Source of the DNA: Flagellimonas onchidii
GTDB taxonomy: Bacteria; Bacteroidota; Bacteroidia; Flavobacteriales; Flavobacteriaceae
Direction of reading: 5' to 3'
NCBI RefSeq assembly: GCF_004804315.1
Contig: NZ_SRXX01000001.1
Location: 248,001 to 312,000 of the forward strand
DNA: 64,000 nucleotides
Below, piece by piece: positions 16,122 through 23,605 of this stretch. The translations under genes were made by a program, and so were the position numbers. Below the pieces are notes generated by a model. It made no database searches, was not told the DNA's origin, and was given only the letters and a program-made list of their open reading frames with translations. How positions within the stretch are numbered: the first letter of the stretch is position 1; each line of letters starts with the position of its first letter.

Positions 16122-16613
16122 ATGAAAGATCTTAAGACAACCGATATAGCTGTTATCACCACCGGAACGGTAGAAAACACTTTTGACAATGTTAACGCCT
16201 ATTTACATGCGGTCATTGAGTCTGTAAAAGACGATAATGTAAGCCGGACAAGAACTTATAAAGTGCGTACCGACCTTGTGGGCTATAAAGATGTGGAGCT
16301 ACCAGTTCTGGACGAGGACGGTAACCCAAAGTTTGATGAAAACGGGAATATGGAAACAGAGATCAAAGAACAATTGATTTGGTTGGAGCAAAAACAGGAC
16401 TGGGCCCTACAGACATTTACCTACGACCAAATAGACGGTTTCGCCGATGTCGTGGCCGCCCAGATTCCCGAAGGACTGACACGGACCCAAAAGGACATCG
16501 CCGAACTACAGGCAATATTCCTGGCCAAGCGCCGGGAGGATGCCCCGTGGGGAATTGCAGCAAGTAAATGGCGATCAAGAACAAACGAAGATCTATTAAA
16601 GGACAAGTCATGA
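16122..16613 (+). CDS. Hypothetical phage protein in fibre region
   Basis: A 163-residue soluble protein I do not recognise. It begins with MKDLKTTDIAVITTGTVENT, has an acidic turn of GNPKFDENGNMETEI that looks like a calcium-binding-like linker, and ends in a charged helix. It follows the fibre gene by 10 bp and its stop overlaps the next gene's preferred ATG (ATGA at 16610). A fibre accessory role is possible from position only. Confidence 0.5.
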   Translation: MKDLKTTDIAVITTGTVENTFDNVNAYLHAVIESVKDDNVSRTRTYKVRTDLVGYKDVELPVLDEDGNPKFDENGNMETEIKEQLIWLEQKQDWALQTFTYDQIDGFADVVAAQIPEGLTRTQKDIAELQAIFLAKRREDAPWGIAASKWRSRTNEDLLKDKS

Positions 16614-17071
16614 CAACAGTATTGAAAACAATCGGAGCTGTTTTATCAATAGTATTGGCATTAGTGTTGTTCGTTGCAGTGACCCCTTTTGCCTTTTTAT
16701 GGAAAATCATTGCAAGTATCAAACGTAAGACCTTTGATATCGGCGTATCGCATTACCTTATTGAGATAGCTGCCAGCTTCGACCAGTTGGGCAATGCCGT
16801 ATTTGGGGGCTTCTTCAACTGGCTGTGCATTGCCAAAGAAATGCAAGATCATTACAGATTTGGGGACAAGGACGAGACCATAAGCGAAGCATTGGGCTGG
16901 AACGATCATTTAAACACACTTTCAGATTTTGGGAAGGGTTTAGTGTGGATGCTTGGCAAACTAGACAGGGACCATTGCAAAAAGGCCATGCAAAGCGGAA
17001 TAGATAAGGCAAAACAAAAGGTTTCCTATTACGAAACATTAAAAGTGGTTGCACAATGGCAAGATCGGTAG
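16610..17071 (+). CDS. Hypothetical phage membrane protein
   Basis: I prefer the ATG at 16610, which overlaps the previous stop codon, over 16568. This gives 153 residues starting with a strong membrane helix (VLKTIGAVLSIVLALVLFVA) and a cytoplasmic or periplasmic remainder containing FGDKDETISEALG and LDRDHCKKAM. This pair of motifs recalls small phage proteins of unknown function that occur with lysis genes in other tailed phages. The family match is from memory and weak. It overlaps the next gene by 16 nt. Confidence 0.5.
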   Translation: MTTVLKTIGAVLSIVLALVLFVAVTPFAFLWKIIASIKRKTFDIGVSHYLIEIAASFDQLGNAVFGGFFNWLCIAKEMQDHYRFGDKDETISEALGWNDHLNTLSDFGKGLVWMLGKLDRDHCKKAMQSGIDKAKQKVSYYETLKVVAQWQDR

Positions 17072-17940
17072 AAGCGATACAACAAATGATTTTGGACCAA
17101 AAGTCGGCAACCAGCAAGTTGGCCGCCCTGGAGGTTCTGACGACCAACGAGCAAAGCTCTTTGGCCGATCTTACCAGCACTTCCAAAGTGGCCATATGGA
17201 GGCTTTGGGTGTTTATCATGGCCTTTGCCATATGGACCCTGGAAAAGCTCTTTGATATTCACGTTTTGGAAACCGACAAAAAGGTGGCCGAGAACGAGGT
17301 GCACAATTTCCCCTGGTACAAAAAGAAGGCCCTGGCATTCCAGTACGGACATGCTTTGGTGCCCCAAACAGATCATTACGATAATTCCGCTCTAGGGGTC
17401 GCGGAAATACTGGAAAGCAAAATTATCAAGCATGTCGCCGTAACACGCAAGATAATCAACGGACACGGTTATTTAGAGTTGAAACTTGCAAAGGAGACCG
17501 GTAATGAGTTGGTGCCGTTGGGGCCTTCTGAAATACAGGCCTTTGAAGCCTATATGTTTGCCGTTGCCGATGCCGGTACCTACATACAATATATTTCATT
17601 GCCCCACGATGACCTCAAGCTTGTTATGGACATTCATTACGATCCCCAAATATTATGGCAGGACGGGAGCCGTAAGGACGGGACCGATAATACACCGGTC
17701 ATAAGGGCGATCAATGGTTTTTTGTACACCCTTGAATTTAACGGAGAGTTGATCTTGACAAAGCTTACGGATCATTTACAACAAGTTGAAGGGGTCAAAA
17801 TCCCTAAAATACGAAAGGCACACTCCAAATTTGGAGCTTTTGATTATAGTACAATCGACGAGACATATATAGCAAGGGCCGGATATATGCGTTTGGATCT
17901 GGACAACACGATAATTAACTATATACCCCGTGAACTTTGA
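17056..17940 (+). CDS. Putative baseplate wedge protein in the gpJ position
   Basis: The 294-residue protein has an N-terminal helical part, then a hydrophobic segment IWRLWVFIMAFAIWTLEKLF at about 47-66, a basic turn and a mostly beta C-terminal half. It stands between the gp25-like region and a gpI-like short protein, where other myoviruses carry the J wedge protein. The N-terminal layout TSTSKVAIWRLWVF recurs in Bacteroidota Mu-like phages as I recall it. The hydrophobic helix would then be packed inside the baseplate and not in a membrane. The assignment is by position. Confidence 0.45.
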   Translation: MARSVEAIQQMILDQKSATSKLAALEVLTTNEQSSLADLTSTSKVAIWRLWVFIMAFAIWTLEKLFDIHVLETDKKVAENEVHNFPWYKKKALAFQYGHALVPQTDHYDNSALGVAEILESKIIKHVAVTRKIINGHGYLELKLAKETGNELVPLGPSEIQAFEAYMFAVADAGTYIQYISLPHDDLKLVMDIHYDPQILWQDGSRKDGTDNTPVIRAINGFLYTLEFNGELILTKLTDHLQQVEGVKIPKIRKAHSKFGAFDYSTIDETYIARAGYMRLDLDNTIINYIPREL

Positions 17941-18430
17941 TAATATCTACATAGTGGATTATAGAAAGCTGATAATATGGCTTGTTCCCACTTTTTTAAG
18001 AAAGGTAAAACTAATTGCATGGTTACAAGTATTGATTGCGCCGATAAAAGGACTGTACAACGACTTTTTAAAGTATCGTAAAAAGGTTGATTACAAATTG
18101 AACCATAACTCACAGGTATGTTATTTGCAAAAGGTGTTGAATGATGCCTTTGACAATGAATCAAAACGCATTTATATCGAGAACGGCATTTTTATACAGG
18201 CCCTTTATGTCTATGCCCCAAAAGAAGAGTTGCCCGTATATGTGGGCACACAATACATTTATAGCGATGGGGACCTAACGGGCGGGCAAATCGATTTTAT
18301 CGTTAATGTGCCCATTGGTCTGAAGCCTTCCGACCCTATTGCACTGGAAGGGTTTTTAAGTGATATGAGAGCATTGGTAAACGAATATAAGCTTGCATCA
18401 AAAACATATAATATAAAATGGATAGAGTAG
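17930..18430 (+). CDS. Putative baseplate protein in the gpI position
   Basis: The 166-residue protein starts with GTG at 17930, inside the end of the preceding gene. The N-terminal part has a hydrophobic-basic stretch (RKLIIWLVPTFLRKVKLIAW), followed by helical and strand-rich regions (YIENGIFIQALYVYAPKEEL). Position between the J-like gene and the collar fibre, and size near 170, agree with gpI (Mu gp48). No ATG in frame is available upstream. Its end overlaps the fibre gene by 13 nt. Confidence 0.45.
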   Translation: MNFDNIYIVDYRKLIIWLVPTFLRKVKLIAWLQVLIAPIKGLYNDFLKYRKKVDYKLNHNSQVCYLQKVLNDAFDNESKRIYIENGIFIQALYVYAPKEELPVYVGTQYIYSDGDLTGGQIDFIVNVPIGLKPSDPIALEGFLSDMRALVNEYKLASKTYNIKWIE

Positions 18431-19335
18431 AACTTTACAGCGGTGGTTTTCCCGTAACGACAACCACATTTGATTTTTTACAGGATGCCTACGGGAAGGA
18501 GATAAAAGCATTGACGGCCCTGGGCGGGGACACTTTTATCCTGGAAGGTGTGCAGGTTGCCGGGGGCAATGTGACCAAAGGGTCCATTGTCCATAATGGC
18601 GAGTACCTGCCCTTTGTCGGAGGTGCGTTCAATGGTACCGTGGGTATTTTTGAGAATGTACAGGAGGTGGCCTATAACGAGGATACCGACAATGACGGAA
18701 ATTTGGACAATAAGAGGGCCTACGTACAACGTTATGCCAAATGTGGTACGGGAGGATTGGAATCCTTTGGCTTTGATCTGTTAAAACGGTTTACGCCCCT
18801 TACAGGGCTATCGATGCCCGTCGGGATGATTACCATGTGGAGCGGGGCGATATCGGACATCCCAAAAGGCTGGGCATTGTGCGACGGAAGCAACGGCACC
18901 CCAAACCTAAGGGACCGCTTCTTAGTGGGCGCGGGGGGCGAATATGCCGTTGGACAGTTGGGGGGGAAGAAAGAGGTGACCCTCACAGAAGCGCAAATGC
19001 CCAAGCACAGCCATAAAGGGTCGACCGAAGGCGCAGGGTCGCACAGGCACACCGGGAGAACCCATTCGGCAGGGAGCCATACCCATAACGTCCCCAATAA
19101 CACACGCGAGAGCGCAAAGGATGTCGACAATTCGTCGGACGAATGGGGCGGGCACAAGAATGTCAACCAGTACGTAAAAACAAATGCGGCCGGGAGCCAT
19201 ATCCATACGCTCAACATCGATATTGCGGCAAACCACACCCATGCCGTCAACACACTTGACAAGGGAGGTGGACAAGCTCACGAGAACAGGCCTCCCTATT
19301 ATGCACTTGCCCTTATAATGTTCAAGGGACTTTAA
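18418..19335 (+). CDS. Tail fibre with tail-collar domain and HxH metal-binding repeats
   Basis: The 305-residue protein contains a phage tail-collar domain around residues 137-180 (MPVGMITMWSGAISDIPKGW then LCDGSNGTPNLRDRFLVGAG). It is followed by a Gly/Ser/His-rich part with five HxH motifs (HSH, HRH, HTH, HIH, HTH) and the closing ENRPPYYALALIMFKGL typical of collar proteins. In T4 gp37 and gp12, HxH motifs coordinate metal on the trimer axis, and the same is likely here. The C-terminal tip would bind the host surface. Codon use is very G/C-rich compared with the neighbouring host genes. Confidence 0.82.
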   Translation: MDRVELYSGGFPVTTTTFDFLQDAYGKEIKALTALGGDTFILEGVQVAGGNVTKGSIVHNGEYLPFVGGAFNGTVGIFENVQEVAYNEDTDNDGNLDNKRAYVQRYAKCGTGGLESFGFDLLKRFTPLTGLSMPVGMITMWSGAISDIPKGWALCDGSNGTPNLRDRFLVGAGGEYAVGQLGGKKEVTLTEAQMPKHSHKGSTEGAGSHRHTGRTHSAGSHTHNVPNNTRESAKDVDNSSDEWGGHKNVNQYVKTNAAGSHIHTLNIDIAANHTHAVNTLDKGGGQAHENRPPYYALALIMFKGL

Positions 19336-19348
19336 CAAAAAAACCAAG

Positions 19349-19609
19349 ATGATGAAGATTTCAAAGAAGACAAACGGCAATATCCTGATAATGGACGGCA
19401 ACGACCTGATACAACATGTAATCGTGAGCGATGTGTTTCTCCAACTGCACCCAAGAAACGGAAAGGGGGTGCTGATCAGCAAGACACCTACAAATCAGGA
19501 TGAATGTGAGGCCATAGTGCTTTATGCGGACAGGGTGAAGGCCATAGGAGAAGAACCCTTTGAGGGCAACCGTAACGACCTGATGGCCAAACTTTCCGAA
19601 CTTTTTTGA
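19349..19609 (+). CDS. Small hypothetical phage protein after the tail fibre
   Basis: An 86-residue protein (MMKISKKTNGNILIMDGNDL) with a compact strand-rich composition. It is 13 bp after the fibre and its stop codon overlaps the next gene's start (TTGA). A fibre chaperone or accessory role is suggested by place only. I see no recognisable family. Confidence 0.5.
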   Translation: MMKISKKTNGNILIMDGNDLIQHVIVSDVFLQLHPRNGKGVLISKTPTNQDECEAIVLYADRVKAIGEEPFEGNRNDLMAKLSELF

Positions 19610-19968
19610 AAAGGAGGGGCAACGTTGGCAAGAGCGGGTTGCAGAATGCGGCTCCCCCCTCAAGGGTCGGGGGAATCACAAGGGTCGATGGGAACTGGGT
19701 ATGGGTCAGGGCGAGCTCAGGTGCCCTTGAGGATGACGGAACACCTACCCCCACCTTCTATAGGGTCGAACAGGCGGTCTATGATTATTGGAGCCACAGG
19801 AACAACAATAGGGATTGGATTTCCTTGGCAGAGGGGCTTTCCAGCACGCACGCTGCGGTAAATAAGCCCGAGGGGTGGAACTGGTACAACATACGTGTGC
19901 AGGCGTACAATAAATATGGACAGTCCGAATGGAGGTATGCCCGGGAGTTCAGCGAGAACTATAGTTGA
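19606..19968 (+). CDS. Hypothetical fibronectin-III-like phage protein
   Basis: A 120-residue protein starting with TTG at 19606, which overlaps the preceding stop codon. WYNIRVQAYNKYGQSEW near the C-terminus is the typical end of an Fn3 or Ig-like beta-sandwich, a domain often displayed on phage tails. The first 20 residues are basic and look unlike a secretion signal. It is the last phage-type gene before the accessory cassette. The alternative is a non-phage fragment, but coupling with the previous gene argues against this. Confidence 0.5.
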   Translation: MKRRGNVGKSGLQNAAPPSRVGGITRVDGNWVWVRASSGALEDDGTPTPTFYRVEQAVYDYWSHRNNNRDWISLAEGLSSTHAAVNKPEGWNWYNIRVQAYNKYGQSEWRYAREFSENYS

Positions 19969-19991
19969 AAAGTCACATATTATACTAATGG

Positions 19992-20023
19992 AAAACCAAA
20001 CTCAAAGTTTGCCTACATTAGGC
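19992..20023 (-). terminator. Possible weak terminator between phage and accessory cassette
   Basis: Two small hairpins follow the stop codon of the leftward WD40-like gene: GCCTA-CAT-TAGGC (20011-20023) and CAAACT-CAA-AGTTTG (19997-20011). In leftward sense the second is followed by TTTT. The stems are short and share one base, so strength is doubtful. The site lies in the convergent junction of the two gene blocks. Confidence 0.3.
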
Positions 20024-21406
20024 TTAAAACCTGTACTTTTGGTCGCCCCGATTATAAGTGGAGTATACAAATTCTTCCTTACCTATGAAGTTTTTTTGAA
20101 TCTTTGTGCTGTCTAAATAGTTTCCAAAAACAAGTTTCCTTTTTTTGTTATAACCTCTGATTATGGATTGTTTCTGGCCAGCAAAAACCTCTTTAAAAGT
20201 GTTGTATTTTGAATCCCAAATATACTTTCCTAAATTCTGACTGGAAGTATTACAGTGGAAGGTTTCTCCACTTTGCACCAATATGTTCTGATCATCTAAA
20301 AACTCCATGTGCGTAATATATTGACATTGAATACCATTTTTCTTTTTACCTTCCCATCTATTTGTATGAGTTATAAGGTTAAATTTTAGCGGCTCAATTA
20401 AGGTTAAACCTTCGTTGTTTTGAACAAGTATCTTTTGATGTTTAGATAAGTAATTAAAATCCCTGACAAAACCTTGAAATTCAAATTGGTTTTCAAATCT
20501 CCTTGCTGAAAAATTATAATTTTTGAATGTATCGATATGACCAATCCAAAGATTATTTCCTTCCCAAGTTAGTTTTCCATATTCATTTATTTTATCGACT
20601 TTTTTTCCAGTTTGCAAATCAAATACAAGTGTTTCGTTATCATCATAGTTGTTTTTTTCAATAGAAATTGCTAGCAACCCTTGTTTAGAATTGATACTGA
20701 TATCTTCAATTTTATCTTTTTGACTTTTAAATATATAACGTTCAATATCTTCCGTTAATGTACTGTAAATGAAAACATAATGCTCAAAAAAATTCGGATT
20801 AGAATAAATTATTAAAGCTTTATCATCTACCTTCTCTAATCTCTTAATATTTATAAAGGTGTTTTGAATCTCGGGTATATTGCCCATAGCCATCACTTTT
20901 CCGTCATCCAAAGAAATTTTAAATAAGGATGATTGTACTCCATTATAAGTGAAATTTGAACCTACATAAAGACTATCTTCAATGAAAATCAATTTTCCAC
21001 CATTGATTATGGACTTACTTGGGGTTAAGTTTTTGGACGTCAAACTTTTCATTTTTGTTGGGCCGTATTTGCCTGGTTCGAACTGAAATTCTAATTTTTG
21101 AGATATGATATTCCAAATAAAAATATTGCCGCCGCCATCAATACATGCCATTTTTTTATTGTCTTCGCTAAAGACTATATCATCAATTGCATTGCCGTAA
21201 GTTTGAAATACCTGCTTTATAGCTCTTAGATTAATATCCCAGAGAATGACTTTCCCGTCATCAAAGCCACCTGTTGCAAGAGATAAATTATCTTGACTAA
21301 TTGCATAAGTACTTATTCTACCAGAATGCCCAAACTGTAAAATCTTTTCTTGCGTGTATACGAAACATGAGAGAAAAAACGAAAAAACAAAAACCGATAA
21401 TCTCAT
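20024..21406 (-). CDS. Exported WD40-like beta-propeller protein
   Basis: The 460-residue protein has a signal peptide (MRLSVFVFSFFLSCFVYTQ) and propeller repeats, the clearest being GHSGRISTYAISQDNLSLAT ending KVILWDI and a second ending NIFIWNI. Repeats later in the chain are more divergent. An exported WD40 protein probably works in the periplasm as a scaffold or sensor. It is the last gene of a leftward row that contains two caspase-like proteases; WD40 domains are commonly joined to caspases as sensor parts. The gap of 182 bp to the next gene may allow its own promoter. The DNA is clearly richer in A+T than the phage genes beside it. Confidence 0.75.
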   Translation of the reverse strand: MRLSVFVFSFFLSCFVYTQEKILQFGHSGRISTYAISQDNLSLATGGFDDGKVILWDINLRAIKQVFQTYGNAIDDIVFSEDNKKMACIDGGGNIFIWNIISQKLEFQFEPGKYGPTKMKSLTSKNLTPSKSIINGGKLIFIEDSLYVGSNFTYNGVQSSLFKISLDDGKVMAMGNIPEIQNTFINIKRLEKVDDKALIIYSNPNFFEHYVFIYSTLTEDIERYIFKSQKDKIEDISINSKQGLLAISIEKNNYDDNETLVFDLQTGKKVDKINEYGKLTWEGNNLWIGHIDTFKNYNFSARRFENQFEFQGFVRDFNYLSKHQKILVQNNEGLTLIEPLKFNLITHTNRWEGKKKNGIQCQYITHMEFLDDQNILVQSGETFHCNTSSQNLGKYIWDSKYNTFKEVFAGQKQSIIRGYNKKRKLVFGNYLDSTKIQKNFIGKEEFVYSTYNRGDQKYRF

Positions 21407-21588
21407 ATATGGTCTAGTATTTCCACTTTTATCACGGTATTTGGAGTAAAAAATTATGTTGCAAAGACAAATTCCTTGTTGAAAATCTTTTAAACATGAA
21501 TTTTAACCTTATGCTTATTGATTGGAATGGTTAAGGGTACCAAAAAACCTATTCAATAAGAACAAATCTTATATATAATAACCAAAGC

Positions 21589-22014
21589 TTATTCTCCATC
21601 CAGAGGAGGCACAAGTATAAGCGAACCTTCTGAAGAGGTCAACTCCATTCTCACAATAGTTGGATCGTCATCGCTCAAAGGAAACATAGTACCTGTATAG
21701 ACAATTGGATTATTCCCATCATTTCTTTGAATGGTAAATTCAATTTGCTCTTGGTCAAATGTTCCAACGATTTCATTCTCGTTTCTATTAGAATCAGATT
21801 CGTGTCTTTCTTCTCCTCTAAGCGTTCCACTACTTTCATCAAAACTTTCGTTTTGCAAGAAAATAAAATGTTCTTCATCATTCGCATCGCTCCAATTATT
21901 ACTGAATAGAGGTATAAGAATTAATGTAGTGGTTGTAGGGCAACCCATTAAAAAAAAAGTCAACATTAAAACTGCAAAAAAACTTGCCCTCCTTTTTTTA
22001 CTTTTTGATTTCAT
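21589..22014 (-). CDS. Small lipoprotein of the caspase cassette
   Basis: The 141-residue protein begins with basic residues, a hydrophobic core and a lipobox (FFAVLMLTFFLMGC, Cys25), so it is a lipoprotein. The rest has an Asp/Glu-rich patch and short strands (EIVGTFDQEQIEFTIQRNDG) ending LILVPPLDGE, a small beta-barrel-like domain. I do not recognise it. It lies 26 bp after the first caspase gene and is probably co-transcribed. Confidence 0.6.
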   Translation of the reverse strand: MKSKSKKRRASFFAVLMLTFFLMGCPTTTTLILIPLFSNNWSDANDEEHFIFLQNESFDESSGTLRGEERHESDSNRNENEIVGTFDQEQIEFTIQRNDGNNPIVYTGTMFPLSDDDPTIVRMELTSSEGSLILVPPLDGE

Positions 22015-22040
22015 ATAAAATAGTATTTGTGTTTATTATG

Positions 22041-23468
22041 TCAATTTATTTTTGAATATAATTTGGTGAGAAATTTTTCCTTGTCCTGGTCAACTTCATT
22101 GATTGCACGCTTTAAGCTATCTACTGTTTTATTTAAATCGGCAGCAAGTTCTTTTTTCTTAATTTCTGCTTTCTTTTTGGACCACCTTTTTCGATTAGCC
22201 TCAGTTCTAAAACCATTAATTCTTACCATAAAACCATTAATGTTTTCAAAAATGTGTTTCTTGTGAATTTTATTTAAAATGGCTTGAAAGATTTTCTGTA
22301 AATCTTCACCACTGGCTTTTCCCCAATATTCCTCAAATTCTAATTGATAACCCTTATTATTTAAGCTAATTAATTCAAATATTTCGTTGTACTCTTTTAC
22401 TACTACAAGTATTTCGTCAAAAAAAGCTTGATCTTCCAAAGCGAATAATCCAATATTGGAATATGCTTTGTGAACGTTATCCACCCTAGTAAAATAAATG
22501 TTCAAAATCTCGGCAATGATCTTATATTGAGCTTTCCTTCCTTCAATGATTTCTTCGGTATTTTGGACTGAATTATTCTTAGTGCTTTTTGGTCCATAAG
22601 GTTCCGGTAATATGAAAACAAAATCGCCGTCTCTAAATTGTCTGATTCTGCTTTTGCCATATTGCGGTGTTGTTGTACTATGTCTATCATTAGTCACTGT
22701 ATTTTGCAAAAATTCACCTAATTCAGTACCCGATAGGTAACCGTCTTTATTTCCTCCATCAGCTTCATTTGTTGTAAGTGCCTTCACAAATTGCCGCCTG
22801 AAAATACTTGAATCTGGAACTTTTTCCCCGGCTTTACCTGAAGTAATAAATTGTCTAACCGGTGATTTGACTTTTTGGTTTATAATTTTGGGAATGAAAC
22901 CATTGCGAAAATTACTTTCAAAAATTGTCCCTGCAAAGCAAGCATCAAAAATAAAAAGGACGTGTTTCGATGCTATGCGCTTTGAAATTATATCAATCTG
23001 ATCCATTTCTATAGCATTGGTCTCAAAATCACTACTGTCTCCTCCTGGAGCTCCAATAGGAACTATATAACCCGTATTGCCTGTGTCAAATGGGTTTTCG
23101 ATAGTATGTCCATGTCCTGCATAATAAACAAGCAGTCGATTCTCCGGTACTTTTCCATATTCCTTAACAAAGGTGTTTATTGTATTATACACTTGGTCTT
23201 TGTTAAGATTTTCAGCGATACGTACCTGAAAACCATGTTTCCTCTGTAAAATTTTTGATACTGTATCAATATCTTTTTTAACACCAGGCAACCGTTTCCA
23301 ATAAATACCATCGTATTCGCTATTACCAATAAGCAGTGCATAACTATTTCGATATAACTCCGTAATCGAGTCGCCGATTGCCACCTTTATTGGTATACTG
23401 CCACGAGTATCTTGAGCCTGTAGGTGTAACATGGGCACTAAAGTCAATATCAAAACAAGTCTTTTCAC
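22041..23468 (-). CDS. Exported caspase-family cysteine protease (peptidase C14)
   Basis: The 475-residue protein has a signal peptide (MKRLVLILTLVPMLHLQAQ) starting from GTG at 23468; no nearer ATG fits. The caspase domain covers about residues 41-285: YALLIGNSEYDG first strand, catalytic His119 in YYAGHG, catalytic Cys177 in FIFDACFAG. The last 170 residues form a charged helical region (KKAEIKKKELAADLNKTVDS) that is unlike known caspase partners. Export predicts periplasmic action, unusual compared with cytoplasmic defence caspases. It faces the same direction as a second caspase gene 137 bp upstream. Substrate is unknown. Confidence 0.85.
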   Translation of the reverse strand: MKRLVLILTLVPMLHLQAQDTRGSIPIKVAIGDSITELYRNSYALLIGNSEYDGIYWKRLPGVKKDIDTVSKILQRKHGFQVRIAENLNKDQVYNTINTFVKEYGKVPENRLLVYYAGHGHTIENPFDTGNTGYIVPIGAPGGDSSDFETNAIEMDQIDIISKRIASKHVLFIFDACFAGTIFESNFRNGFIPKIINQKVKSPVRQFITSGKAGEKVPDSSIFRRQFVKALTTNEADGGNKDGYLSGTELGEFLQNTVTNDRHSTTTPQYGKSRIRQFRDGDFVFILPEPYGPKSTKNNSVQNTEEIIEGRKAQYKIIAEILNIYFTRVDNVHKAYSNIGLFALEDQAFFDEILVVVKEYNEIFELISLNNKGYQLEFEEYWGKASGEDLQKIFQAILNKIHKKHIFENINGFMVRINGFRTEANRKRWSKKKAEIKKKELAADLNKTVDSLKRAINEVDQDKEKFLTKLYSKIN

Positions 23469-23605
23469 ATCTCTAGATTTCTATGTATTGACACTATTTA
23501 TATAAACAAACTCACTTCCCTCTTACCCGTATACTCAATTACTTTAAATTGAGAATTATTATCGCTGTTAGCTAATAAGCTTCTCGAAGTTCACTTTGAA
23601 ATTTT

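Noticed and set aside
16568..16609. Longer start for the 16610 membrane protein
   Set aside because: It would overlap the previous gene by 46 nt; the ATG at 16610 overlaps its stop by the usual ATGA pattern and directly precedes the membrane helix.
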